Positions 9,801-20,671 of a stretch of 39,134 nt of DNA are shown here, piece by piece. This DNA comes from Symsagittifera roscoffensis (lineage: Eukaryota; Xenacoelomorpha; Acoela; Convolutidae), in the NCBI RefSeq assembly GCF_963678635.1, contig NW_026971140.1:1-39134 (forward strand). The letters are read 5' to 3'. The position numbers were made by a program, and so were the translations under genes. The notes below the pieces were generated by a model. The model was not told the origin of the DNA, did no database searches, and saw only the letters and a list, made by a program, of their open reading frames with translations. Within the stretch, counting starts at the first letter, position 1, and the number at the start of each line of letters is the position of its first letter.

Positions 9801-12277
9801 AGCACGGCGTGGTGTCTGATCAATTTGATTTTTTCAATTTGGAATGTTCATTCAGTCCTTTAAAAAGTATTTGTACTTTTCAAGAAAACTTTTGTTCTTA
9901 ACTGGTTACCCAAGTCAAAAACATCTTTGAAAAACGACAATTCAATGGTGAGTGAAAATAAGCCACAAAAACGAAGGCTGTAAAATCACAACCCAATGCG
10001 CTGTGAGTTACCCTAATTTTTGTCATAACTAAATAATTTTGTGACAGAGACTGGGCGAAAAAAGAGACATGCCATAGGACTGATAAGGATCTGAAATCTG
10101 TATGAAATCTGAAATTTCACAAAAAAAAATCCATCAGTCAATTTTCTGACACAGCGTCGGTTTTAGACAGAACGTCTGAAAAGATGACAATTTTTTGTAC
10201 CAGTAGTCGCTAATAACTGCAATCATAACATTTGTACTCTTAGTAACTACGCTTTAAGCATGTTACTATCTGAATCGGTCTGGATATCTCTCGAATTCCT
10301 GAAAAGCGTTCTGAACTTTTCTGAAATAACTACAATTAGGGTAAGGTGGACTTAAGTGGTATTCAACCCTTGGTAACCAAAAATCACCCAACAAGCTTTC
10401 GTTTCCCACATTTATTTTCAAATACCGGGTCTATCGCTTGTGTTTTAGCCAAAGCTTGTCTAACCTTCTTGGTAATTACATCATCTGCTGCTACAATTTG
10501 CATTAATGAACCCGACTTCGAATTATGTCACAAACTTGAAAACATATTTGATAAAGTAATCTGTGAACATTTCTTGTTTACAATTGAAATCTCAAATTGT
10601 CAGCAATTGAGAGAAGACGTCATATCCTCATGTCTGCTGATTTTGGTGTCAGCAAACAGAAAAAGTGAAAGTCTGACGTGGGGTTGCTTAATCGAGAATT
10701 ATTTTCATGAAGTTCAAAGTCACGGAGTTGGTAAGTTCGAAAAATGGCGCATTACACTGGTGAAAAAAATTCACTTCTAAGACATACTTTGCAATTAAAC
10801 CAGGAATTTACATAATACAGAAGGGAAAATTAACTTGGTCGGGCTTATCTTCGAAAAAAAATGGCTATGTTTAAATGGGAACTATGGTAATTTTTTGCCA
10901 ATGTGTTGGTCCAAAATTAATTTTGCAAAGGAGAGAACAAATAAAGCTGAACTAGTATTATTTGAAACTTCATGCTTCATACATATGTCCTGAATTGAAA
11001 CCTGTCTCAAAAAGATTGCATTTCACAGCCTTTTATTTTGATTTTTTTCCTACAAATTGATTTCAAACTTGATTGAAAACGCTTGCAATTTTTCTAACAG
11101 ATACGGAAAATCATAATTATCAATTGGCCAAGTGCTTGAAAGATTGCAATAACTCACCTGCTGTTCGAAGTGAGCTGACCAAATTGAAAAACTGTGCTTT
11201 TAAATGCCAGAAAGAGGCTGAAAACAAAAACCATCAAAAATGGAAACGAAGTGGAATTTTGGAAACCAATTCATCAATCAAACAACCCTCCACGGGTTCT
11301 ACAACCGACTCAAGTAAAGAATAACATCGGCTCATTTTGTCAAAATATCACAGCCGTTGTAAAAATGCTGATAAAATCATGCAGTTTAGCTGTAAGAAGC
11401 CAGTCTATATAAAAAAACTCTATGGTATCTAAAAAATAGGGGTCAAAATTGCTCTGATAATCTATCTGTGTTAACGGGGAATATCAGTTGGTTGGTGCTT
11501 ATATTTTACGCACACAAGCTAGCCTCATATTCAAAAGTTTTTGTTTCTAAAGTACTCAATCTCATTTACTTTTGTTAGTTTTTGTGAATATTGAATGTGC
11601 TTGTCAACTTTTTTTGGCTATCCGCAGCATCAAGAAAATCTCCTAGCTCAGCCAATGCTCAAAAATACTAGTGTTTCGAAAGCTCAAATCACAAAAAATT
11701 GCTAAAAATCTTCTTTTATATGCAAAAATTTTTTTTTTTAACAAATCAAAAAACCAAAATTACTCAAAAAACCTTGAAAATTTTAACAATCCATAAAAAA
11801 TTAAAAAGAATTATCCTAAAGATTTAATGGTTTTTAACTTTATGATAGCTTACTATAGTTACTTTTGCAGACTTTGACTAACCACTTTTTTTCTAATCTC
11901 GATAAAACTCTCTGATATTGTGATGTTTTAATAAAGAATCAAAGGATTCAACAATCAGTTCATCCACAACCAGTGTGATAACACACAATACAACTCAAAC
12001 GATATCATCGGAAATCAAATCTACCATAATTGAAACCACCAATCAGTCATTGTTGACGCTCACTCAAAATGAAACTTCTGCAAAAGTTGAAAACAATGAA
12101 ACTTCTCGAAATCTTGAAAATAATGATAATATTGGTGACAAAACGACAACTGGTGAAATTGAAATTTTACCTGGCGGTGTTGATTTATTGACTGAGACAA
12201 CAGATATTCACTATTCGAGTCCAATTCAAAACTGCCTTTTCATGATCGTTTTGGTTAACTGGAAGCTGTGGAACTAG
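6857..12277 (+). CDS. Secreted Cys-rich protein with mucin-like tail (4 exons)
   Basis: I infer a spliced gene with coding exons 6857-6872, 10449-10730, 11101-11313 and 11937-12277 (852 nt including stop, 283 aa). Exon 1 is the 3' end of a piece bounded by an acceptor (AG at 6771-6772) and a GTAAGT donor at 6873. Donors at 10731 (GTAAGT) and 11314 (GTAAAG), and acceptors ending TTTTAG (10448), CTAACAG (11100) and a weaker AAAG (11936), all leave phase-1 junctions. The join of exons 1 and 2 creates an N-terminal signal peptide (MAIMLAKACLTFLVI...), strong support for the model. After it come ten Cys, six in exon 2 and four in exon 3 as two C-x3-C pairs. Exon 4 is Thr/Ser/Asn-rich with several N-x-S/T sites and ends in a short hydrophobic stretch, possibly a GPI-anchor signal. 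I do not recognise the family. The least certain points are the exon 4 acceptor and whether ATG 6857 or 6866 is used. Confidence 0.5.
7390..8280. repeat. Cluster of hairpin-forming ATTGTATGATAAG motifs
   Basis: The word ATTGTATGATAAGCATTTTT occurs at about 8092-8111 and 8260-8279, with a variant at about 8219-8240 and others (ATGATAAGTATTTTT and the inverted CTTATCATACAATTTC) at about 7393-7530. Some copies abut their inverse and form hairpins, best seen at 8069-8100. This looks like decayed copies of a short palindromic element. Confidence 0.55.
8069..8100. repeat. Perfect inverted repeat, 14-bp arms and 4-nt loop
   Basis: TCATACAATTTCCA, the loop TAAA, then TGGAAATTGTATGA. The arms are perfectly complementary. 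It is the clearest member of the hairpin cluster. Confidence 0.9.
8636..9419 (+). repeat. 0.8-kb duplicated segment, copy 2
   Basis: This is the colinear copy of 1640-2443, lying in intron 1 of the secreted-protein gene. It differs by numerous substitutions and by indels, notably a replaced stretch around 8900-8960. Confidence 0.85.
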
Positions 12278-12305
12278 ACTATGTTGATACAATTATTTAC
12301 CACAA

Positions 12306-12311
12306 AATAAA
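12306..12311 (+). terminator. Polyadenylation signal AATAAA
   Basis: It lies 29 nt after the stop codon of the inferred four-exon gene, on the same strand. The position is right for the 3' end, though AATAAA is not rare in such AT-rich DNA. Confidence 0.4.
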
Positions 12312-12599
12312 GATGAAAAAACGTTGGCTAAAATAATCAGTGCAGACTTTCTGTGTGAAAATCAAAGCTTACTTCATTTGGATCTTTTTCTTTGGAAGAC
12401 AGAGTCTAACAAAAGAAGATACCGACCTTTCCAACTCATATACAGAGCACAATCAAAAAGTTCACAAAACCAATGCAATAATTTGTTGGGTAACTGTAAA
12501 TATTAAACATAAAAATTGGGTTTGAAACACAGACTTTGTGATAATTTCCAATCTGCTCAGTTTTCGTTAAAGTTGACTGAAATAATGCTGCTGACCTGT

Positions 12600-15500
12600 G
12601 GAATTTAGCGACGTTTTGATAAAATCCCTGCAGCTGTCGGGCTTGTGTGTCCTAGAAATCTCAAAAAATGCCCGATAAATCAACTAAATCTTGTTAAACT
12701 TTCCCCAGTCCAGAACAGTCAAATTGTTAGGCACATTCCGACACAGTTTTTGCCAAATTAGGCGGAAAAAAAATTATGGTAACCATATGCATTCCAAGAT
12801 CAAAATAAGTCAAGAATCATTATAATTTTCTATGAGACTTGACGTCCGAAAACTACAAAAAAGTTCGGTTGCACCGCATTTTTAGAACTTATTTTTTCGA
12901 AGCCTTTCAATTGCCACACATTGTGAGTTTATTTTGTTGCTTTTGCTTGATGATTCTGATTCAATTAGTTTGAGTGTTTTGTTTTTATAACTAACTAGTG
13001 ATATTCAATAACAGACACGTTAAAAAATTTTGTAAGCCTGACTAATTTGTAGCCAGACCGCTTTGACCACATACAGAAGTTTTTTGCATATCTATCAGAT
13101 TTTTTGAACTCAGAAAAAAGAGTGAGATAATCATCAGTCTTGGACTAGAAGTTTGCACAAATTCATTCTGTCGAAAATAGATAGTGTGTACTCTGCGTTA
13201 AAACACTAAAAAAGATATCTAAAATCAATCTAATCACATCTAATTTTTTGTGGTAAGCAATTCGCGATAAAATCCCTGCAAACTGGGATCACATTAGGTT
13301 AATTTTTGAATACTTAACTCAATTTTGATCTCATAAAACTACCCGTCTGATAACTTTCAAATGAATTTTTTATTTTGATATACCACCGCAAAAATAGTGT
13401 GGGCTTTCTGTTTTAAACAAAAAATCATAAAAATCTTGAAATCAAAAATAACTTTAAGTAAATAATTTGAATCTCGTTAACTTTTTATTCCAGAACAGTT
13501 AAATTGTGAGGCTTATTAAGATACTGGACTAAGTAATAAAAACTATGCTAACCATATGCATCCCAAGATCAAACTTAGGAATATATCTTTATCAACTTCT
13601 ACCGGCACTAAATTTTCCAAAACTACAAAAAAAAATTCGACTGCACCGCATTTTTACAGAGTTTCAATTTTTTGTTGCCTTTTACTTGATAGTTTTTATT
13701 ACCATTAAGTTTGAATGTAAATTTATACTAAAAACCAATCATAACTGGTAACTGACCCCTAAAATTTTTTGTAAACCTGACCATTTTATAGTTAGATCGA
13801 GTTGACGACATCACAAGTTTTTCTCTGTGTGCCTATCAGATGTTTAAGGCCTAACAGTGCAATTAAGATCAATCTTGGACCATCCGGTCAAAAATAGCGT
13901 GACAAACAGATTGCGTACTCTACCTTAAAACACTATAAAAGATAGCAGATTGCGTACTCTACCTTAAAACACTATAAGTGATAGCAGATTGTGTACTCTG
14001 CCTTAAAACACAATGGGAGATAGCAATCTAATTCAATCTCATCTGGGCTAAAAGCGATTCACGAAAATGTCCTCGCAACTTAGGATCAATTCGAAATTTG
14101 ATTTGACTAATCCTACTAATTTTCTGCTTCTCAAACTTTCCGATGAAAAAATCCGTCAAACAATGTTTTTTTTTCTAATAAATCAGCTCAAAAATAGTGT
14201 GGTTTTTGGTATTACAAAAGATATTTTTTTGAAAAACATATTTCAGTGAACAACCCTGAGTTTCTTCCGAATTTATAATTCTCGTCATATCTACTTGTAG
14301 TCATAACCTTCTTCTAGTATTTGCTTTCTTCAAAAGGCAAACAATCTTCAACCACTGGAAATTTTTGAACATTTATATCCAAAAACTGCGTAAAGCGAAT
14401 CAATTCTGCGAGCTCGTTTTTTTCCAAACTTGTAAAATTGCTTATATTATCCGGACATTACAGAAGACAAATGTTTTGTTTTAAAGTACAAATCAGCAAA
14501 TTACAATGAGTAAATACAAGCTGACTTCTAAACAATTTATAATAGTTTAAAAAATGAGAAAATAAGAGTCATGTATACATATATCATTTGAAACCTCAAT
14601 TACTTTTATTAACTGGTACAAGCTTATGTAGCTGCGATAAAGACGTTGTTTTTTTTTCACGTTGGCTGTTTTTGGTCCACATTTTTTTGGATTCAGTTTC
14701 ATGCAACATTCAGTTTTATAGGTTTTGATGTAGCAATTGTAAGCCCTGATGAGTTTTTTCCAATGACTGTCCTGTACTCAAATTATTTTTATTTGTATGA
14801 CGAAAAATTACTCTCAAATGACGAAAAAATTGATTTAAAAAATTTGTATGACGAAAAAATTGCTTTTTTCAGTTAAAAACTTTAAGATCAAAACAGGTCA
14901 AATTTTTTCAGCAAACAAAAAATATTATGAAAATTTCTGAAGGTTTTTTTCAACTGTAGACCACATTTTTTTCCCCTGAAGCCAATTTGTTTAGCAAGGT
15001 TAATTTGACGATTAAACAGTTCGACCTTTTTCGGTTGTGATCTACTGAAGATGCTTTCTATAATTAAGTTGGGACAAAGCTATGGACTTCAGTAAAAATA
15101 ACACGCGCCCTCAGTCGATAAGGCTTACAATGACATAATTTTAGATGCAATTTTATGAAATCATCTAAAAACTTGTTTAAGAACCTCCAAAAAGCTACAA
15201 AGCTCCAAAAAAATGTGGAACTGATTGGTTTTGAGTTTTGTAACACTTGAATATTTTTGAGATGAGCAGAGAGCAGATAGCAGATTGTGTACTCTAACTT
15301 AAGATATTACAAAAGATAGCAATCTAGTCCAATCTCATCTGGTGCTAAAAGCGATTCATCTGGTGCTTAAAACTTACAAATTAAGATCAATTCAGTAAAT
15401 TTAATTACGTATAATCCGCTTAGTTTTCTGCTTCTCAAACTTTCCGATGAAAAAAAATTTCAAATAATTTTTTTTGATATACCAGCTCAGAAATAGTGTG

Positions 15501-15625
15501 GGTTTTTGGTATTACAAAAGATATATTTCTTAAAAACAAATTTCAGAAAGCAACCTTGAGTGTCTTTCAAAACTATAAATATCGTCATTACCTAATTGTA
15601 GCAATACCTTCTTCTAGTCAGTGTT
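12600..15625 (+). repeat. Degenerate long-period direct repeat array
   Basis: Diverged units start near 12600, 13260, 14045 and 15335. Landmarks recur in order: GATAAAATCCCTGCA (12617, 13266), CCAGAACAGT.AAATTGT (about 12711, 13491), ACCATATGCAT.CCAAGATCAAA (12782, 13552), GCACCGCATTTTTA, a TGTACTCT...TTAAAACACTA block, and GAAATAGTGTGG..TTTTGGTATTACAAAAGATAT (about 14190, 15490). Unit lengths vary from about 0.7 to 1.3 kb because of internal gains and losses. No ORF is conserved across units. Confidence 0.65.
13907..14023 (+). repeat. Three tandem copies of a 39-bp unit
   Basis: Units are 13907-13945, 13946-13984 and 13985-14023, each starting CAGATTG(C/T)GTACTCT and ending GATAG or AGATAG. 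Single related units lie at about 13180-13220 and 15285-15325 in neighbouring members of the larger array. The local expansion is therefore specific to this unit. Confidence 0.85.
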
Positions 15626-15792
15626 TTTTAAAGGTTAACGATTTTTGTATCTCTAATTATGAAACAACTAGGGTCCCAGCTAAAGCTGGAGAACCATGCT
15701 TGATACTGAATGAAATTGCTATAAGGATGCGGCACGAAAAATCCGTTTTCAAATTAGACTTTGCCCAAAGCCTTAGTTGTTTCCATACTAAA
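15622..15792 (+). other. Possible internal exon, unidentified
   Basis: An open frame of 57 codons runs from a CTTCTAGTCAG acceptor-like site to an A|GTAAGT donor at 15793. The middle reads like folded protein (for example ...GEPCLILNEIAIRM...) rather than AT-rich noise. No partner exon was found, and the left edge lies in the repeat array, so this may be a pseudo-exon of a lost gene. Confidence 0.22.
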
Positions 15793-15925
15793 GTAAGTGA
15801 AAAGAGTAAACATTTTTGATGTAACCAATTTTCCTAAGAATATAACATATGACACAAAAAATAAAAAGTCGCCGCTTCTCTAGGAACCAATTTGCAGCCG
15901 TTTTTTTTTTCAGTTGAATTCTTCA

Positions 15926-16230
15926 TCTCCGATTCTCAGCTGGATAGGTTCGTACAACTTTTTAGTCTAACACCAATCCTAATCTTCCTCTTGAATCTTA
16001 AATTTCCTGGTCTCAACATATATAGATATAACTTGTTTTCTAAAGAGTTGGAGGAGAGAAAAAAGCAAGTGATTTGAAGCTTTAATTTTGATTCTGTGGC
16101 TGAAACTAAGAATCTTTTCAGCTTTACAATTTACCGTAAGTTTTCAGGGATCATGATTGGTTAGTTATTAAAACTTTACAGTGAGAAATATCAAAGTATA
16201 AAGTCCAATACTTGATTTAAAATGGTTCCA
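15926..16230 (-). repeat. Diverged solo-like LTR relic of a related retroelement
   Basis: It aligns in order with the LTRs of the large element: GGATAGGTTCGT.CAACTT, TTAGTCTAA.ACC.ATCCTAATCTT, then GGATCATGATTGGTTA, CTTTACA, and the end GGTTCCA followed by (A/C)CCATCC. Identity is partial with several gaps and the left ~190 bp is missing. The conserved edge matches the 3' LTR and its adjacent internal end, so the coding strand is minus, as in the intact element. Confidence 0.75.
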
Positions 16231-17330
16231 ACCATCCAGGGCCCAAAAAGTTTTTGAATTCAAAGTTTTTCTGGTGAGGAATGGGTGTAATTGCATGTGC
16301 CTGGAAAGTACATGTTATGATGTTCAGTGATTGTTGTGAATCATAAGAGATCGTATTGAAAAGCGGATTGGCGTCTTGTAGAGTGTCGATTTCGTAATTC
16401 GGAGCGAGACTACGTGAATTCTCACTATTCGCTCGTAATCGATCGAGTAGCCGGATGAAAGGTTGACTTCTCTGAGTGAAGCGCCAGGTGACGATACCCC
16501 AGGATACTTATGAGAATTTTGATATCGATTTGGCCATTGTTCGGTTTCAATAGATTCTTTTGCTGTAATGCCTGCTCCATACTTTCTTTCCAGTGAGCGT
16601 TGCGACTGCGGCTAGCAAAACCAAAAGCATTTTCGGAATTTCATAGAGTGTATCTCCCTTCTACTGTTCCTGTTTTATTTTAATTGAATTCTTTACAAAT
16701 TACATCTGTTCTTTTGTACTTATGTTTTAGTAGTGATCTTATTAATTATTTTCGCACAGGCTTTTTAGTTAGTTCGATTATTTTGAAGAGATGCCACAAG
16801 CAAAAATCTAAGCGTCGTATACTGCCGGTTTAGAGCATGTTCGCTGGTGGGTTAGTCCAGTTGCTTTTTAATTTTCAATAATTTTGAAGAGTTGCCAGAA
16901 GAAAAAATCTAAGCGTGGTATACCACCGGTTTAGAGCATGTTCGCTAGTGGGTTAGTCCAGTTGGAGTATTCCCGTGTTTTTTTGAGAAGAGTCTTTTCT
17001 TGTTTAGAACCTTTTCCTTTCTTTGTTTCAGCTGTTTTAACAGTTGTTGTGTCCTTTTCTTAAAAACAGTTTGATTTGACTAGTGTTGACTTGGAAATTA
17101 AAAAAGTTTTATATGGTTTTTTAAAAGTTGATTTCTGTTTCAAAGGATGTTTTATCAAGTTTGATCTGGCTTGAGTACAGTGAAACTTTCCTGTAAATGT
17201 TGATAGTGCGGTGGCGCTAGTAGGCTGCGTTTGTAATTTGAGCTTAATTCCCTATTCCAACCGGGTTAAAAGAAAATTTGAAATGCGCGATAGCTGTTTG
17301 AAGTTGTTATCAGTTAGTTTGCGAAACTTT
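16231..17330 (-). mobile_element. Truncated 3' internal region of the related retroelement
   Basis: After the relic LTR the sequence follows the 3' untranslated region of the large element (compare 20143-21260). Shared blocks include AATTATTTTCGCACAGGC-like DNA, ATTTTGAAGAG, TAGAGCATG.T, GGTGGGTTAG.CC, and TTCCAACCGGGTTAAA(A/G)GAAA.TTTGAAA.G. Homology fades after about 17330 with no coding region reached. The copy is thus a 5'-truncated or deleted relic from an older insertion of the same lineage. Confidence 0.7.
16780..16963 (-). repeat. 101-bp tandem duplication in the relic 3' region
   Basis: Two units start at 16780 and 16881 with ATTTTGAAGAG and continue through AAAATCTAAGCGT.GTATAC..CCGGTTTAGAGCATG to GTGGGTTAGTCCAGTT. 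The large element has a differently arranged duplication of the same GGTGGGTTAGGCC motif at 20825-20882. Confidence 0.85.
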
Positions 17331-19732
17331 AAAATCATTCATTCACTATAATACTCTTGCTGCTTTTCACCTCCTGCTGCTCTGTAAAAACACCTGAAAA
17401 CTTATACCGAGAAAACTCGTGTAATTCCTTTTAAAAATTATTATTTTTTAAATCAATTAATAAATACCTACTGAGTTATATGATAATTTGAATCAGCGAT
17501 GCGTTATATGAATCAGCGATACTACTGAGTTATATGATAATTTTGAATCAGCGAGATATAAGTGAAGCGAATTAGAAAAAAAAACAGGAAATAGTTTTAA
17601 GGAGATATTCTGCCAATGCTATCAGTAATTACTTCGTTTTCTTTTATCTCATAGTTCTTTTTTATATTACTATGTCTGTTTGAACAGCTTTGGAAGATGG
17701 CTGGCAAAATTTTAAATTTCATACTCAAAAAGTTCAAAGCTCGAAAATAAAGAACGTCAGATTTTCAAGAGTTTTCAGGGGCGTAAAAAAGTGAATTTGA
17801 TTTTAAAAATCCGTACTATTCTTCTTGTCTTCAATTCGATCATTAGTGCGAAAGTTGTTTATATGTGCTTCTCGTATGTTGTCACTTTTTGGCATACCAT
17901 TCGAGACTGCTACTTATAATTTCAGCATGTCATTTTGCACATAACTTTTTTTTCAATTTTCAAACACATTTTTGAAATCCGCCTTTTTGGTTTGATTATA
18001 AACTTAAGACTGACAAGAAAAACTGTTCAACCAATTGCATTGTTAAAGAAATTCAATCATGATGAATGTTTTCTGAAGTTAAACATAGTATTTTTCCAGT
18101 TCTTTGTGACAAGAGTGACAAGAAATTTTTATGAAACAGATCACAAAATGATGCTTTCTTTTTGAAGAGATACCCAAACAACAAGAGTTTTTTTAAGAAA
18201 CTGATCAAAAAAATTGCTTTTTTTGAACCGGTTCCTGAACAACTAATCAGCCTTTGATTTCAATTTGAAACAAGTTATTGTCGCAATTACGTTTTTGATA
18301 CTAAAATGTTTAAAAGCACTCTCTGTTTGCCCGAAAGAAAAAGTTTTATTGCTTTTACTCAAATATTTTTATTTGTAATTAAAATTTTTATAAGCCGAAA
18401 GTCAACTTCAAATTTTCGGTAAGCTGGTTCTTTGATTTTTGGATTGAATTATCGACAAATTATACATTTAATGGAAAATCCATAGAAAACGCAAAAGGGC
18501 AAAAATTGCTGCTCATACCTTCTCAAACTATGGCCCGAACAAATTTACACAAACAAAGGTTGCTTGAAGTTTGGACTTTGGAAAACGTATAACAATAATT
18601 ATACTAATCGTTACAAACAATCAAATGTATACACGCTTCCTTTAGCCGTTATGTGGATCTGATGACTGGTACTTGAGTTTCGTGCGGCGTGTTAGTTCAC
18701 AAAAAAATAGTTCTTAAGGCTTACTTACTTCGGACAAAGCTGTAGAAATTTATCTTGAACTCTTTGAAAAGTTGAGTCTATCAGCTCCAAAATCTTTCAC
18801 AACACCACGTAAAATTAAATCTTTCGCAAAAATTGATGTTAAAATGTTTTCAAAACATATCTAATATTTCGTTATCGAACATTTCATTATATAACTTTTT
18901 TTCTGAAAGCAGACGTTTGTTTTAAAAAACACAAATCAATATGCAACAGTTTTATTCTATTAGAAAAGGTCTAAAAACAAAAAAAGTGCTGGTTCGATAA
19001 ATATTAATTTATAATCAAAAACTGATCAATAATCAGTGAATTTCAACATGAATTGACTCATCTTCGGCTGTTACGGGCCTGGAAAACAAATGAGACGCCT
19101 TTCAAAAACCTCTCCCTATAAAAAAATACACTAAAGGCAGCCAAGCTATTCATGATTCATAATATTCTAGCGCTTAAGGTCTTGCTTTGGTATGTTTTTT
19201 TAACGTCCTTTTTTCGTTGATAGTATAACTAGATTCGAGTTAGCGCCTAAAACAACTTTTTGATCAGAAAGTTTTCACCTTAACGTCATGCTTAGCTTTT
19301 TTGCAAAATCAAGTTTATATGATTTTTTTTCGAAGCTAGGAAAGTTTTGGTACCACAGTAAATAATTTAATTCTTGTAATGAATTGGCTTAATTTGCGGT
19401 ACTTTCATTTTACCAAATGTGAAGTATCAAAAGTACCCAACTTGCACGCACGAAACAAATTAACTGAAAAAAACTAAAGTTAAACATATGCCTTTCTTGA
19501 CAACTGCAGACGGGACCGGGACATAACAGCGCGATAATGTTAGCTGCCATAAGATTGGTAGCCTAGGAAGCCAGATAAGAAGATCTCGGTCAAAACACTT
19601 TTCGACTCAGGCCACCGCTTTTCACAAACTTCCTTTTTTCAGGATCGATTTTCAGGGTTTTTGGCTCTATACCTAAAATAGAGCGATAAAAAAATGGAAA
19701 CTCAAGAAACCTTTCATTTCTCTGCTTACACC
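17331..19732. other. Host noncoding DNA left of the insertion
   Basis: No gene or exon could be supported. It contains two small tandem duplications: ACTGAGTTATATGATAATTT units at about 17469-17499 and 17523-17554, and a degenerate ~62-bp pair at about 18119-18180 and 18181-18242. ORFs such as 17935-18165 are hydrophobic T-rich frames without domain features. Confidence 0.5.
19729..19732. other. Target-site duplication CACC (left)
   Basis: CACC directly precedes the left LTR and CACC directly follows the right LTR at 38591-38594. A 4-bp duplication is typical of Ty3/Gypsy and several retroviral integrases. Only 4 bp match, so chance is possible, but the LTR edges were set independently. Confidence 0.7.
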
Positions 19733-20142
19733 TGAGTTAGGACCGATGGGTATAACTCATAGAGTAATTTCGGATAGGGTACACCGTCTGCTCGTCACGC
19801 TATCTTATTTTCGGCCGGATAGGTTCGTGCAACTTCTTAGTCTAATACCGATCCTAATCTTACTCTTATACTGTCTAGTCTCAGGTTGTTTAACTAGTCT
19901 CTGCTAGGCTCAATAGATCTAGGGTATACTGGTTTATTGCGGCTGCTGAAGTACTCGGGAGAGTTCAACTAATTTCTAAGTTAAATTCAAATCTCTCTGG
20001 TGCTGAAATTACAAGTAATTTCAGCACTTACAAATAAGTGGATTGTTAGTTAGATGGATCATGATTGGTTAATATTAAATACTTTACATTGGTAAAATAT
20101 CTAATTTATCCAATCATAAAATGTAGTTTAGATCAGGTTCCA
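19733..20142 (-). repeat. 3' LTR (410 bp)
   Basis: It is identical to 38181-38590 except for two apparent C/G differences. On the coding strand it starts TGGAACCTGATC and ends TAACTCA. It contains two CCAAT-like boxes (ATTGG / CCAAT), a 28-bp palindrome at 20000-20027, an AATAAA at 19933-19938 and a TATAAG at about 19865-19870, all read on the minus strand. Confidence 0.95.
20000..20027. repeat. Perfect 13-bp inverted repeat inside the LTR
   Basis: GTGCTGAAATTAC, then AA, then GTAATTTCAGCAC. The same palindrome is at 38448-38475 in the other LTR. It lies between the CCAAT-like boxes and the AATAAA/TATA-like motifs on the coding strand, so it could be a dimeric protein-binding site in U3 or an RNA hairpin. 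Function is unknown. Confidence 0.9.
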
Positions 20143-20153
20143 CCCATCCGGGT
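20143..20153 (-). promoter_or_regulatory. Weak polypurine-tract candidate next to 3' LTR
   Basis: On the coding strand the bases just before the 3' LTR read CCCGGATGGG. This is not a clean polypurine run, but the position is right for plus-strand priming. The relic element at 16231 keeps the same spot as CTGGATGGT, so the motif is conserved in the lineage. Confidence 0.3.
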
Positions 20154-20194
20154 TTTACAGAGTTTTTTAGAATAGTCTTTCTGCAATTCAAAGG

Positions 20195-20671
20195 ATGGAT
20201 GATGGACGTTGGTATTTGGCGAACATCTTATTTCTTCTGGGTTTTCTTATTAGAGAAGTCCCAGATTCAATCGTTGTGTCTTCTCAAGACAACGACTGGG
20301 TTTTCGCAACAAACTCAAATCTGATTTCAGAATGGTTGGCTATGTCAGGTTTTTCTGTTTCATTGATGAGAACTTCTTTGTGTTTGACCTTGTCTGGGAA
20401 TGGCGTGGAGATTGTGCGTGGAGGGGATGCCTGGTTACTCGGATCTGTACGTATACTTGAACATCGAGGTGGTCATTGGTCTAGTTCAATGAAGTCCTCT
20501 TCTGCGAAGTCAAGTCGTACTCTAAATCCTTTGAGTTGTGATTGTGGGCGGCATATTGATTGTAGTTGGCCATTCTTTCTCGAGTGTAGTAGGGTCGTTT
20601 TGTCTTTGGATGTTCGTCCTTGGTGTTGTATTCTGATCTATGTATTGCATAATGTAATTTACATTTTATAA
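20195..20671 (+). CDS. Hypothetical antisense ORF (158 aa) in the 3' region
   Basis: An ATG-initiated frame on the strand opposite the element's genes begins 53 nt from the 3' LTR. The product is not low-complexity. It has a hydrophobic segment at about residues 7-20 (WYLANILFLLGFLI), a Ser-rich middle (about 95-110) and several Cys in the last third (CDCGRHIDC). No known domain is recognised. Antisense genes near the 3' LTR are known in some retroviruses, but homology is not claimed. It could be a chance frame in the most GC-rich part of the region. A minus-strand frame of about 65 codons overlaps its 3' half, so the coding strand is uncertain. Confidence 0.25.
   Translation: MDDGRWYLANILFLLGFLIREVPDSIVVSSQDNDWVFATNSNLISEWLAMSGFSVSLMRTSLCLTLSGNGVEIVRGGDAWLLGSVRILEHRGGHWSSSMKSSSAKSSRTLNPLSCDCGRHIDCSWPFFLECSRVVLSLDVRPWCCILIYVLHNVIYIL

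Larger units (their letters stand above)
6873..10448 (+). other. Intron 1 of the secreted-protein gene (inferred)
   Basis: It runs from a GTAAGT donor to a TTGTGTTTTAG acceptor, both good matches to animal consensus. It holds a hairpin-rich cluster (7390-8280) and the second copy of the 0.8-kb duplicated segment (8636-9419). No independent gene is seen inside. A 121-codon ORF at 7842-8207 starts without ATG and is Lys/Phe-rich because of A- and T-runs. Confidence 0.4.

Noticed and set aside
14646-14876. 76-codon ORF with repeated YDEK words
   Set aside because: The repeat comes from a short tandem GTATGACGAAAAA word; no supporting splice sites or homologous unit.
17935-18165. 76-codon Phe-rich ORF
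   Set aside because: T-rich chance frame; no domain, signal peptide logic or splice partner.
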